From Homalodisca vitripennis (lineage: Eukaryota > Arthropoda > Insecta > Hemiptera > Cicadellidae): DNA of 64,000 nucleotides. The stretch covers positions 62,001 through 126,000 of the forward strand of contig NW_025778909.1 in NCBI RefSeq assembly GCF_021130785.1, read 5' to 3'. The notes under the pieces were generated by a model. The model was not told the DNA's origin. It saw only the letters and a list, made by a program, of their open reading frames with translations, and searched no databases. Positions 25,471 through 35,592 of this stretch are shown piece after piece; position 1 is the stretch's first letter, and every line of letters begins with the position of its first letter. A program made the translations under genes and the position numbers.

Positions 25471-26807
25471 GCTATTGCTAACTATTCAAATTAATTGAAT
25501 GTATTTAAAAGTAATTTAAAAGGTATTTGGTCTTCTGATTTTATTATAGATTAATTATTGAAATATATATAATCTTGAATTATAAATATTAATATTCCAG
25601 AATATTAGGAGTACAATTATCAATGAGACATCCAAGACGATATAAAATATTTTCAGATTAGTCAGCTCCAAGTGACTTATCAGTAAAATGTATTACTAAA
25701 TTTTTAACTAATTAATATTATCTGGTTGTTTAAAATAAAATCACAGTTCTAAATAAAAACAATGGATTTATTTAAAATCGCAAATTAAATAGTTCAATGC
25801 TTCAGAATTTCATCACTCTCTATTTTCCACAAAAGAATTGACAAACCATTAATTTAGTAATATTAAAAGGTCCTTTGGCAAGAAATATAAACTTTTAGTC
25901 AAATATATCAAAGTAAAAATCAAAGCTCTCTTCTGAAACAAAATAATAATTTTTCAAATAAAAATTAAATACCACTTGGAAATAACTAAAATAAAAATGT
26001 TCCCTTCTAACTAAGTGCAATCAAATTTCAAAAATAAAAAATTAAACTTCTCTTTTCACTAGTTGTACCTTAACTCTCAAGTCTTGGCAATTCAGACACA
26101 ACTCTCTCAAACAATTATTAAAGTTAAATTAATTTCCAATAAAGAATTCACAATAAAACAGTTAAAATTAAATATTAAAAATTTCCAAAATTCAATCCAA
26201 AATTTCCTAAGTTCAATTTTAATTCACATTTCTTGCAAGTTTGAACCAAATGTAACTTGTTTGATTATATTGTGCTTTATTGTTCATAAAGAATCAGTTA
26301 TGCACATTTCTCTGAAGTTTCTATAAATTAAATTTTTCCTATAAAAAAGAAACAAAATTTAATATCAGATCTGGAAGACTATTTCAATATAACGTAAAAT
26401 AAATTTGGTACTTACCTCAAAATCCCTCGTGGAAAAAAATTTAGAAACGCTGATGGCATTGTCATCAACGTACTCAAGATAATTTATACGTACTCAAAAA
26501 AGGGGCGAAAATTATAAGCTGGCAGTTTTTATATTTCCCCTTCCTCCACCTTCTGATGGAAATCCGCGGCGTTTTCTCATTGGCCCAGCCGTATCCAACT
26601 TGAGAAACAATAGTCGTCTCAGATCTGACGTAACTGCAGTACAAAAGACAAGTTCTCATCAATTAAAGGCAGTGATCACCTTCGTAATAATTTAAAGTTA
26701 CCAGCACTAACTTGCCAACGGATTACTTATTCGTATGTATCCTAACTTTTCACAATCTAATTAAATAACTTAAATCCTAAATATATATAACAATTAACAC
26801 AATAAAC
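25471..26807. other. Left flank of the Polinton, no gene seen
   Basis: AT-rich flank. At 26,535-26,640 there is a GC-richer patch with CTCATTGGCCCAG (an inverted CCAAT box) that looks promoter-like, but I can attach no gene to it. A 10-bp tandem AATAAACGAC/AATAAACGAA straddles the Polinton boundary at 26,801-26,820. Confidence 0.5.
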
Positions 26808-26927
26808 GACAATAAACGAATCTGTAACTCACGAATGAAAAATAACCGAATCTATAGCTGTTTGCTTCTACTTTCTTGAGCTGTCAAATCAATCTATTTG
26901 AAATGTCTCGAATAAACGAAAAATCTT

Positions 26928-27265
26928 CTACTCTACAAAATTGACGGTAACACAGTCTTTATCTTTAATAGTCTTCTTTCCAGTAACAACCAAGTGTAAT
27001 TTATCATGTTTATTCAATTCTTTAATCTTTTTTTCATCCAAAACATTCAAAAGTCTGTTCGGTAAGTGTACTTTATTATCTTCCAACTCGGCAATTATTG
27101 TAAACCCGAATTTATCTTTTATTTTCTCCAAATTCAAAATTTTGTATTTCTTATTTTCTCCAAATTCAAAATTTTGTATTTCTTATTTTTTTCTAATTCA
27201 TTCAACTTCTTATATTCTTTAAATCTTAGCTTACCAACTTCATTTAATTCCTTTAGTAGCTCCAT
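26928..27265 (-). pseudogene. Left-TIR copy of small TIR protein, broken by a 32-bp duplication
   Basis: Same gene as 43,508-43,813. The start codon at 27,265 sits in a TATGTAAATGG context. After about 33 codons the frame is thrown out by a direct duplication of 32 bp (27,124-27,155 and 27,156-27,187), which meets a stop soon after. The remaining C-terminal 69 codons (from 27,137) are still open and nearly identical to the right copy. Loss of this copy may be tolerated because the right copy is intact. The lesion arose after the two TIRs were last homogenised. Confidence 0.85.
27124..27187. repeat. 32-bp tandem duplication in left TIR
   Basis: Two exact 32-bp units (TTCTCCAAATTC...TTCTTATT), present once in the right TIR. 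Confidence 0.95.
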
Positions 27266-27276
27266 TTACATAGGAA
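27262..27276 (-). promoter_or_regulatory. TAAATG-type start motif, left TIR gene
   Basis: Minus strand reads CCTATGTAAATGGAG with the ATG as start codon at 27,265. Confidence 0.6.
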
Positions 27277-27570
27277 AAAATTTGAGTGAGTCAAGTTTCA
27301 CTATTTAGTAAAATATCTTTTTATTAAGGAAAATTTATCAACTTTTAAGCTTAAAGTTGGCAATAATTTGAGATAATTCAGTAGATTTTCAGGATTTTTC
27401 AAAAAAACTCTAATACTAGTGTGTAGGGACCTTAAAAAACCTTGATTATCTACTGAATTATCTAAAATTATTGCCAACTTTAAGCTTAAAAGCTTATAAC
27501 TTTTCCTTAATAAAAAGATATTTTACTAAATAGTGAAACTTGACTCACTCAAATTTTCCCTATTTAAATG
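27262..27570. promoter_or_regulatory. ~125-bp inverted repeat forming a divergent promoter between TIR gene and polB
   Basis: Arms 27,262-27,386 and 27,448-27,570 are inverted copies at about 90% by eye, separated by a 61-bp centre. Each arm ends in a start codon: the TIR gene leftward and polB rightward. Shared blocks are TTTGAGTGAGTCAAGTTTC, TATTTAGTAAAATATC and AAGCTTAAAGTTGGCAATAAT. The same upstream DNA therefore serves both divergent genes. A second role as a hairpin or replication element is possible but not shown. Confidence 0.8.
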
Positions 27571-27571
27571 G
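27556..27571 (+). promoter_or_regulatory. TAAATG-type start motif, polB
   Basis: TCCCTATTTAAATGG overlaps the polB start codon at 27,568. Confidence 0.65.
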
Positions 27572-30500
27572 AGAGGAAAAAGGTGTCATGTCCATACTGC
27601 AAAAAAGACATTTTTGAACACCATTATGATAGACATTATAATTCTAAAATTCATCTAAAAAACAAAGGCATTTATGAGAAAGAATTGAATTATTTGAGGA
27701 CTTGGGCTAAAGAAAATCAAATTGTCGATCATGAAAAGATGTACAATATAGAAAAATTGCGTGAATTAAAGAAAAACTTTAAGGAAGATAAAAAAGATCT
27801 CAATCTATTTAATGATGAAAAAATTCAATCAATCGCTGAAAAATTGTCCATTGAAACAAACGATAAAACTAAGTCTGAAATGATCGAAGAAATTGACAAA
27901 ACTCTTAACGAAAAACCTGAAAATATCATAGACGTTGAAGTTTTATCCTCAATACACGGTCTTTTCAAGCAATACATTTTAACAAATTTAAACGATAATT
28001 CCATGTCAATTTACAAATATCTATCAATTATGAGGCCAGAAATTAAAAGTTTAATCGAAAAATTTCAAGAAAATGTTAAAAATATGAAAGGATATCTCTC
28101 TTTGGAATGTGAATACGAAAGAACTTTAGTGAACGGTGAAACACAAACGTGTCCAATGTACTTTACTATAAAAGCAGATGAAATCTTTGACGTAAACGAC
28201 TTTATTACTAAGCAATTTAATAAATTAACACATCGAGAACAGACAAATCATCCAAATAGAGGTTCTGGATGGACATTCAAAAGTTGTAAACAATTAGTTT
28301 TGAGCCTTAATAAACACGAATTTATGAACGCAGGATCATATATCGATTTACCACAAGAGATCAAGGTAAAGAAAGCTTGTGTAAATATCAAAAATAAAGA
28401 TGATTTCTGTTTTGTTTATTCTATCCGATGTGCTATTGGAAAACCTGAAAAGAATGCTGATAGAGCAAAGCAATACGAGAAATTTGTAAATGACGAGATA
28501 TTTTCGGGCTTTGAGTATCCAATGTCTTTAAAAGATATACAATTATTTGAAAAACGAAGTTACAATTCCAAGTATAAGTATCCGAAAATGTCAATAAATA
28601 TCTACAGTTATGATGAGAAATTTAACATTGTTCCGTTGCAAATTTCAGAAATGTATGACGCCGAGTTAGAAGTTGATTTATTGTATGTAAAACAAGAAGA
28701 TAAATCTCATTATGTTTTGATAACCGATCTAAATAGATTAGTGAGTTCACAGTTATCTAAACATAAAGAAAGGAAATTTCTTTGTAGAAGATGTTTAAGC
28801 CATTTCTACAAATCTGGAGATTTAACAGATCATTTAGAAATTTGCAAGCAACATGAAGTTTGTAAACCAATTATGCCATTTCCAGGTCAAACAACATCAT
28901 TTACTAATTATCAAAAGAAGTTTAGCCATCCTTACGTTATTTATATGGATTTTGAGAGCATATTAGAAAAAATTCCGACATGCAAGAACAATCCACAAAG
29001 ATCGACTACAACCAAGATTCAGAAGCACATTCCTTATGGTTTTACTCTATATTTAGTGTCGAATGTGACCAATCGTATGTACAAGCCGATATGTTATCGA
29101 GCAAAAAATGAAGAAGATTTGCCAAATGTTCCTGCAAAATTGTTTGAAGAACTCAATAAATTATCGAAATACATAGCTACAAAATATAATTCTAAGAACA
29201 AAAAACCTATGAAATTGACTGAAGAAGAAGAAATTTCATACCAAAATGCAAACGTTTGTCATATTTGCGAATGGTCTGCTTATGATGTTGAGTCAATTCA
29301 GTATGGTTTTACTCCTGATAGTTGGAAAGATAAGAGTTATAATAAAGTAAGAGATCATTGTCATTTGACTGGAAAGTTTCGAGGCGCAGCTCATTCATGT
29401 TGTAATCTGAATTGGAAATTTCCACAAAATATTCCAGTTTTCTGTCATAATATGTCAAATTACGATACTCATTTGTACATAAAAGAATTGGCAAAACAGT
29501 ACGGTAATGTTGATTTGATTGCAAACACCGATGAACGATATATAAATTATTCTGTAAATTCTGGATACGGGTATGAGTTTGATGGTGACAAACCTAGAAA
29601 GTTCATAAAATTCTCTTTCGTGGACACATTTAGATTCATGGCCTCGTCTATTGAAAAATTAGCGAAAAATCTAAAGAAAGAAGACTTCAAACATACAAAT
29701 CATTTTATACAGGATGGAAGAATATTGAATGAAATTCTAAAAAGACAGCCAAATGACGAAGAAGAAATCTTTAAAATTCTATCTGGAAAAGGCATATTTC
29801 CCTATGAATTTATCGACAGTATTGAAAAACTTGATTACACAGAAGAATTGAGAATTCAAGATTTCTATTCACTTTTGACAGACGAGAGCATATCTGAGAA
29901 AGATTTTCAACACTACTTAAATGTTTGGAACAAATTAAAAGAGAAAAATCTAGGAAATTACTCTGATCTCTATAACATTCAAGATGTTCTATTGCTCGCT
30001 GATATCTTTGAAAATTTTGGGAATATTTGTTTGAATTGCTATAAGCTTGATCCAGCACACTATCTAACAGCTCCCAGTCTTGCATGGGATGCTATGTTAA
30101 AATTAACTAAAATCGAGCTTCAACTGATACACGATTACGATATGTATTTAATGATCGAAAAAGGTATTCGCGGAGGCATTTCTCAATGTATTAAACGATA
30201 TGTGAAAGCAAATAACAAATATTTAAAAGATTTTGATAAGACAAAGCCCGAAAACTATTTACTCTATCGCGATGCTAATAACCTTTATGGGTATGGCCTC
30301 ATGCAAAGTTTACCATACGGCGATATCAAGTGGATGGATCCTAAAACGTATACAAAAGAAGAGTGGCAAGAAACAATTTTGGAACTCACTGGCGACGAAG
30401 ATTATGGCTATATTCTCGAAGTTGATCTTGGATATCCAACGAATTTACACGAATATCACAAGGATTTACCTCTTGCTCCAGAACATTTAAAAACAAACTT

Positions 30501-31493
30501 TGCACAACTCTACTGGATAAAACTGAATACGTTGTTCATTCGAGAAATTTGAAGTTCTATTTGGAACAAGGTATGATTTTGAAACATGTGAATAGAGTTA
30601 TCGCATTCGATCAGAAGCCTTTTATGAAAGAATACATTGATTTTAACACAAACATGAGAACCAAAGCTACAAGCGACTTTGAAAAGGACTTTTATAAGCT
30701 GATGAACAACTCAGTTTTTGGAAAATCTATGGAAAATGTGAGAAACAGATGTGATATTAAGCTTGGAAATGAAGAATTTTCAATGAAACAAGCTAAGAAA
30801 ACAAATTTCAAATGCTTTAACATCTTTGACGACAACTGTATAGCGAGTCACATGTAAAAACAAAAGGTTAAATTTAACAAACCGATTTACATAGGATTTT
30901 CAGTTCTCGACCTCTCAAAATTGCTAATGTACGAGTTTTATTACAACAAATTAAAGAAGTTTGATCCAGATTTGAATCTGTGTTACATGGATACAGACAG
31001 TTATTTCCTAGAATTGAAACGAGATCCTTTTAAAATTATTAAAGAAAATATAGATGACTTTGATACAAGTGATTATCCAAAAGATCACGAATGTTTCACT
31101 ACTAAAAATAAGAAGGTAATAGGGAAATTCAAAGATGAGTTAAATAGCGAAGTTTTAGAAGAATTTTGTGGTTTAAGGTCTAAGATGTACTCGTACAAAT
31201 ATCTAGATAAAAACCCAGTTAGGTGTAAAGGGATTAAGAGAAGCGTTGTAAATAAAACAATAAATATCGAAAACTTGAAGAAATGTTTGTTCGAAGATAA
31301 AGAAGAATTTAGGGAGATGGCAGTAATCAAAAGCTACAAACATGAGTTGTACACCGTCACTATAAACAAGTTAGCACTGAACGCTAAAGATGATAAGAGA
31401 ATTGTCCTAGAAAATAAGATCGATACAGTACCGTATGGATATAAAACAGATATTTTAGAAGAGTTAAACAAACTTGTAAACTTTGATATGTAA
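27568..31493 (+). pseudogene. polB: Polinton protein-primed DNA polymerase B, one frameshift and one stop
   Basis: Replicative polymerase of the element, of the protein-primed family B. The first 994 codons are open. In order: C2H2 finger near residues 8-29, second zinc motif from C406, exonuclease motif I (D461, E463 in YMDFES), an HNH/endonuclease-VII-like insert around residues 562-600 (CHIC, then RDHCHLTGKFRGA), exonuclease II (NMSNYD, D633), exonuclease III near 805, and polymerase motif A (RDANNLYG, D902). The frame shifts near 30,500-30,510; the remaining frame carries motif B (NNSVFGKSMENVR) and, after an in-frame TAA at 30,855-30,857, motif C (YMDTDSY) and a KMYSYK segment up to 31,493. 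Neither lesion looks programmed. The TAA stop at 31,491 is part of the next gene's TAAATG motif. Confidence 0.96.
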
Positions 31494-31498
31494 ATGGA
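31485..31498 (+). promoter_or_regulatory. TAAATG-type start motif, integrase; overlaps polB stop
   Basis: TTTGATATGTAAATGG: the TAA ends polB and the ATG at 31,494 begins the integrase gene, so the two genes abut with no spacer. Confidence 0.6.
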
Positions 31499-32506
31499 AG
31501 ATGATTTAATTCACTGTCACAAGTGTAAAAAGAAAACGAAAAATATAGATTCTAAGATTGTTCAAACTCAAAACGGATTGTATAGAATTGCAGCAAAATG
31601 TTAAAAATGTAAGACAAATAAGAGTAAATTTATAAAGAATCCTTATGAAAAACAAGTAAAGAAAGAATTGAAGAATAAAGAAGAAATAGAGATTGAAGCT
31701 AGAGAAATTCATGCACCAGTACGAAAAAAGTTTAAAAAGAGAAAAATTATAACACTAGGAATTGACGATTTATGGGCAGCAGATTTAGTTATAATGTCTA
31801 ACTATTCGGATAAAAATGATGGATTCAAGTATATGTTAAATGTTATTGATACTTTCTCAAAATATGCTTAGTCAAGAGCTATCAAAAGAAAAAACGGTAA
31901 AGATGTTTCAAAAGCCTTCGAAGATATAGTAAAAGATGCCATAAGGATCAATCACAAACCTCCAAACTACTTCATACAGATAAGGGTTTAGAGTTCAAAA
32001 ATAAAGAATTTAACGAAGTTTTGAGGAAATACAACATTAAGATTTATCATACTGAAAACGAAGAGAAATCAAGTATCGTAGAGAGATATAACAGAACTCA
32101 AAATGAGAGAATGAAAGTTCTTTTTGAGGTTAATAAAAACTTTAAATGGATCGATATTCTTCAAAAAATAGTCACAAATTATAATGATACGGTTCACAGC
32201 ACAATCAAAATGAAGCCCAAAGATGTAGATAAGGATGCAGAAAAGGAGTTATTAGAGACCGTTTTCAAGTATGTTCCACCTGAAATTCACACGAAAACTA
32301 AATTTAAAGTCAATGATCATGTAAGAATTGTTAGTAAAAAACAAACATTTTCGAACAAATATAAGAACAATTGGTCAAGAGAAATCTTTGTGATTTATCA
32401 AATTAATAACACAGATCCTGTAACTTATAGTATAAAAGATTTAAATAATGAAGAAATAACCGGAAAGTTATATGAATTGAGAAAGTCAAAGATTTTTTCT
32501 ATATAA
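31494..32506 (+). pseudogene. int: Polinton integrase with N-terminal zinc ribbon; two stops and one frameshift
   Basis: Retroviral-type DDE integrase that would insert the element. From the ATG at 31,494 the frame has an N-terminal zinc-ribbon segment (HCHKCKKKT... with a second Cys pair broken by TAA at 31,602-31,604), then a basic stretch and the catalytic core with the first Asp in WAADLVIM (codon 97). A TAG at 31,869-31,871 interrupts it, and a frameshift near 31,960-31,975 precedes the second Asp (HTDKGLEF, 31,979) and the Glu (SSIVERYN, 32,081), 33 residues apart by my count. The C-terminal ~70 residues look like the SH3/chromo-type tail of Polinton integrases. The zinc ribbon resembles the free-standing 47-aa protein at 38,982. 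The gene is non-functional as read. Confidence 0.93.
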
Positions 32507-32510
32507 ATGG
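32495..32510 (+). promoter_or_regulatory. TAAATG-type start motif
   Basis: TTTTCTATATAAATGG directly at the start of the first zinc protein (ATG 32,507), starting as the integrase frame ends. Confidence 0.7.
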
Positions 32511-32890
32511 AGGCCCAAAAGAAATGTTCAATGTGCAAGGAAATAAAAGGTTTTGAAGAATTTTATAAAAATAGAACTAAAAAAGACGGATTTGGACATT
32601 ATTGTAAAGATTGTCATAAAAAATATCATAAAGAATTGTACGATAACATGGAAAAATTAACTTTGGAAGAGAAAGAGTGTCACATTTGTAAAGAAATTAA
32701 GAATATTTCTGAATTTAATAATCGACATTATAGTAAAGATAGAAAGGAAGCTTTTTGTAAGGAATGTGCTAGAAGAATTTTCCGAGAAAGTCGAAAGAAA
32801 GAGACTCATTGTGAATGTGGAAGAATTCTTCAATGGTTACCTAGTTATGCTAAACATTTACAAACCAAATATCATAATTCGAGAGTTTAA
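32507..32890 (+). CDS. Cys-rich zinc-binding protein 1 (127 aa)
   Basis: A small basic protein with CxxC pairs in a repeating layout: CSMC near residues 8-11 paired with CKDC near 43-46, CHIC near 61-64 paired with CKEC near 89-92, then CEC and a C-terminal HLQTKYH that could complete a third site. This K-C-x2-C...F...C-x2-C pattern is seen in small phage and viral zinc proteins and in zinc modules ahead of HNH nucleases, but no HNH core is present. A DNA- or RNA-binding role is plausible. It begins immediately after the integrase and has a diverged tandem copy at 32,924. The ATG is fixed by the TATATAAATGG context. Function unknown. Confidence 0.8.
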   Translation: MEAQKKCSMCKEIKGFEEFYKNRTKKDGFGHYCKDCHKKYHKELYDNMEKLTLEEKECHICKEIKNISEFNNRHYSKDRKEAFCKECARRIFRESRKKETHCECGRILQWLPSYAKHLQTKYHNSRV

Positions 32891-32910
32891 CATTTTCATC
32901 GTGTAATAAT

Positions 32911-32927
32911 TTTTTCTATATAAATGG
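32911..32927 (+). promoter_or_regulatory. TAAATG-type start motif
   Basis: TTTTTCTATATAAATGG at ATG 32,924, the same as for the upstream paralogue: motif and gene were duplicated together. Confidence 0.7.
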
Positions 32928-33247
32928 AGTCTCAAAAGAAATGTACAAAGTGTCAAGAGGAGAATAGAAAAGACTGTTATTGTAAGGAATTATATGATAA
33001 AATGAACAAATTAACTTTAGAAGAGAAAAAGTGTTACTTTTGTAAAGAAATTAAAAATATTTCTGAATTTAATAACTGGCAGTATAGTAAAGATAGAAAA
33101 GATGCTTTTTGCAAGGATTGTGCTAAAAAAATTTTCAGCGAAAGTTATAAAAACGAAATGCCTTGTGAATATGAAAAAAAAATTCTACGATGGTTACCTA
33201 GTTATGCTAAACATTTACAAACAAAATATAATAAATCGAGAGTTTAA
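32924..33247 (+). CDS. Cys-rich zinc-binding protein 2 (107 aa), decaying tandem paralogue
   Basis: A tandem duplicate of 32,507-32,890; the central block (LTLEEK.C..CKEIKNISEFNN) is almost the same. It has lost about 20 residues of the first zinc module, and the third site is damaged: CEC has become CEYE and the final HxxxH-like part now ends KYNKSRV. The middle module (CYFC with CKDC) is complete. It remains open, so it may have kept or narrowed its function, or be decaying. The sequence after both stops (AACATTTTCATCGTGTAAT) is also duplicated. Its last ~40 bp overlap the 3' end of the convergent BRO gene. Confidence 0.75.
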   Translation: MESQKKCTKCQEENRKDCYCKELYDKMNKLTLEEKKCYFCKEIKNISEFNNWQYSKDRKDAFCKDCAKKIFSESYKNEMPCEYEKKILRWLPSYAKHLQTKYNKSRV

Positions 33248-34041
33248 CATTTTCATCGTGTAATTTAGATATTCTATAAATCAGTCGAGATTCTGCCATA
33301 TTTGTAGTAAAATGATTTCCGTTGTATAAAATATTCAAAGATTCTTTCATTTGGTTGTAGAGATTTATACTATTTGGATCTCCATGTCTTAATAAAATTT
33401 CCATTTCTGGGTAATCAATTTCAAGTTCTTTCAATCTTTTCGGTATTTCTCTCTTTTGAGCTCTGATAACGTAATAAGGATATTCCCACATGTGATTCTT
33501 TTTAATTAATACAAAAACATGGTGTTTTTTCTTAGAAAAATCTTTACAAACAAGGTCTGGTTTTCATTAAGTCAATTTTTACACTTTGTTTTGCGATTAT
33601 TTCCGTTTTTATTTCATCTTTAATTTGCAAGTGTTTAACTTCGTCCTCTAAATATTTAATCTTGTTTTCAAGTTTGTACTCACCAAATTTACGAATACTT
33701 GGCAAAACTTCTTTTGTAACCCACTTTTTAAACAATTTCGATTCTGGCTTATTAGATCTCAAAATTAAAGAATATAAACCAGATTCATTAACGAAAATAG
33801 TATGTTTTTGAATATTTTCTCGGGGTCTATGGGATAGACTCCTGTAATTTATACATTCAAAAGTTGTTTTATCGTCATTATCGACATTATTTATGATAGC
33901 TTGTCTCGTATTTTCATATTCTAATACTTCTGCAACATCTTTAGCCTTAAACCAGATCTCATTATTTTCGTCAACAATCGTTACAATGTCTTTATTATTG
34001 AATGTAAGTTGATTATTGAGTAGGTCTACAACTGACTCCAT
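33207..34041 (-). pseudogene. bro: BRO-N domain protein, one frameshift
   Basis: A Baculovirus-repeated-ORF family protein; the BRO-N domain is a DNA-binding fold common in large insect viruses and phages. From the ATG at 34,041 (motif CTATCTAAATGG) 165 codons are open with BRO-N signatures: IWFKAKDVAEVLEYENTRQA, HTIFVNESGLYSLILRSNKP and KKWVTKEVLPSIRKFGEY. A coiled-coil stretch follows. The frame is lost near 33,556; a second open stretch (33,207-33,491, with YYVIRAQKREI and a DPNSINLYNQMKE segment) is the usual C-terminal domain of viral BRO/KilA-N proteins. One single-base indel would account for it. The 3' end overlaps the convergent zinc gene. The role in Polintons is not established. 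Confidence 0.88.
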
Positions 34042-34053
34042 TTAGATAGAAAG
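34038..34053 (-). promoter_or_regulatory. TAAATG-type start motif, BRO gene
   Basis: Minus strand CTTTCTATCTAAATGG at ATG 34,041, only 4 bp beyond the end of the penton-like gene. Confidence 0.7.
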
Positions 34054-34057
34054 AAAT

Positions 34058-34795
34058 TTAACTAGTTACTTGCAATCTTAAATAAATTGTTGTTTTACTC
34101 TCATTTTTCAATAGATTTCCTTCAGAGTCTTGAATAGTCAGAACGATTTTTTGAATTCTTTTAATATTTTTTCTAATTGGAATATAATCGATTTCATTCG
34201 GTTTTTCACTGATTTTTGATCCATAAGCAACATTTGGGAAAAAAGTGTACAAAATTTCAGATTCTTTGTGTAAATGTTCGGTATGATTTTCAAAACTAGG
34301 TTCAACGAGATTGCAGTGCACTTCAATTACATCGAACGGTCTAAATTTTGGCGTTTTATTTCCTAAATATATCTGATTTGGCTCAATAGTTTCTTGAACA
34401 AACCCTAATAAATCTACAATAATTGCTGAAAACATTATTCTTACTGGTGATTTTATTTGAATTTTATTAGAGAGATAATTTTTTTGCATTTCAAACTTGT
34501 TTTCGTCAAAGTTTAAAGATTTATCTGATTGTTTGAATGTTTTTAGATAATTTTTAAGGGAATTTTTTATTTGATCGAAAGTATAATATCCTTTGTTTAA
34601 ACCATAATATTTTGTTATGTTCTTCGCACTAAATCCTATACAATAAGGAGAAATTTCACTAATATTTATTACAAAATTGTCAGAATAAAAACCGCTTAAA
34701 CCGATAAAATAATTTGATTCTTCCTCTAAGTGTATAGGATGTTCCAAGTTTAAAAATAATTGAGAGCTTTCTGAAGTCAACTTGAACAGCTTCAT
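34058..34795 (-). CDS. Putative minor capsid/penton protein (PY-like, 245 aa)
   Basis: An intact 245-aa protein, predicted mostly beta-strand. The C-terminal third (VIEVHCNLVEPS, FPNVAYGSKI, then IPIRKNIKRIQKIVLTIQDS and an IYLRLQV ending) has the layout I associate with the single jelly-roll minor capsid (penton, PY) protein of Polintons. Length and position beside the packaging ATPase fit. It would form the vertices of the virion with the capsid protein at 39,685. Unlike most genes here, its ATG (34,795) is preceded by GCGAAAATG rather than TAAATG; it is divergent from the ATPase, with 40 bp between the two starts. The jelly-roll assignment is by pattern, not structure. Confidence 0.65.
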   Translation of the reverse strand: MKLFKLTSESSQLFLNLEHPIHLEEESNYFIGLSGFYSDNFVINISEISPYCIGFSAKNITKYYGLNKGYYTFDQIKNSLKNYLKTFKQSDKSLNFDENKFEMQKNYLSNKIQIKSPVRIMFSAIIVDLLGFVQETIEPNQIYLGNKTPKFRPFDVIEVHCNLVEPSFENHTEHLHKESEILYTFFPNVAYGSKISEKPNEIDYIPIRKNIKRIQKIVLTIQDSEGNLLKNESKTTIYLRLQVTS

Positions 34796-34824
34796 TTTCG
34801 CAAGCGTTGCTTCAAGATGAAAAT

Positions 34825-34839
34825 CTTCTATTTAAATGG
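34825..34839 (+). promoter_or_regulatory. TAAATG-type start motif, packaging ATPase
   Basis: CTTCTATTTAAATGG at ATG 34,836. The core CCATTTAAATAG is nearly palindromic and could also serve the divergent penton gene. Confidence 0.65.
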
Positions 34840-35513
34840 AGAAATTTTTAAAGCAAAAAGATCAGATAAAACTTCAAACGTTTGAAGAAAATAAGAAAGA
34901 TCAACCAATCAGATTGTTAATTGTTGGTTCAAGTGGATGTGGAAAAACAACTTTATTATTGAATTTTATCTACAATAGGTTGATTCCTTATTGCAATTTG
35001 TATGTTTTTAGTAAATCTTTAGAACAAGACGCATACAAAAAATTACAACAAAGATTCAAAAATATTGAGAAGAACTTAAGTAAAGAAATATCACATTTTT
35101 ATAATGCTTCTGAGGACATAGTTCCGTTAAGCGAATGTAAACCCAATTCGTTAATCGTTTTTGATGATTGTATTTTGGAAAATCAGGACGTTATTAAGGA
35201 ATATTTCGTAATGTCTCGTCACAAAAATATATCCTGTATCTATCTTTCTCAATGCTTTTCAAAGGTTGATAAACAAGTTATAAGAAATAATCTGAATATG
35301 TTGTGTATTTTTAAGCAAGATGATCACTATTCGAGAAAGATTTATAACAATTATGTGGGATCTGATATGAGTTTTAACCAATTTAATGAGCTATGTGATA
35401 AAGTTTGGAAGGAAGACTACGGATTTTTAACTATTAATCTAACTTTGAAGCCTAAAAATGGTAAATATTTGAATAAATTTTCTAATATAAATGCTGCTCA
35501 GTGGTCTACTTGA
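34836..35513 (+). CDS. Genome packaging ATPase (FtsK/HerA-A32 type)
   Basis: An intact 225-aa P-loop ATPase that would pump element DNA into capsids. Walker A is GSSGCGKTT (about residues 31-39), Walker B is IVFDDCI (D110, D111), and the downstream SRHKNISCIYLSQCF fits the sensor region of the A32-like family. Length agrees with Polinton ATPases. The start is fixed by the TAAATG context. It heads the rightward virion gene block. Confidence 0.93.
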   Translation: MEKFLKQKDQIKLQTFEENKKDQPIRLLIVGSSGCGKTTLLLNFIYNRLIPYCNLYVFSKSLEQDAYKKLQQRFKNIEKNLSKEISHFYNASEDIVPLSECKPNSLIVFDDCILENQDVIKEYFVMSRHKNISCIYLSQCFSKVDKQVIRNNLNMLCIFKQDDHYSRKIYNNYVGSDMSFNQFNELCDKVWKEDYGFLTINLTLKPKNGKYLNKFSNINAAQWST

Positions 35514-35592
35514 TAAAATATTTGTTATAATTATTTTTACATTATCTTTACTTTTTATTTACATTATGAAAACAGCTGAAAAACGGTAAATC

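Larger units (their letters stand above)
26808..27265 (+). repeat. Polinton left terminal inverted repeat
   Basis: Inverted copy of 43,508-43,933. The outer match begins at GACAATAAACG (26,808) and is close to perfect through the TIR gene, weakening at its 5' codons. It is 32 bp longer than the right repeat because of a tandem duplication at 27,124-27,187. Confidence 0.95.

Noticed and set aside
26941..27308. Plus-strand frames of 80-93 codons in the left TIR
   Set aside because: Antisense of the TIR gene; hydrophobic Phe/Ser-rich composition is the complement of a Lys/Glu-rich gene.
30500..30860. Programmed frameshift or readthrough in polB
   Set aside because: No slippery heptamer with downstream structure; a separate in-frame TAA follows, and other genes of the element are also damaged, so ordinary decay is simpler.
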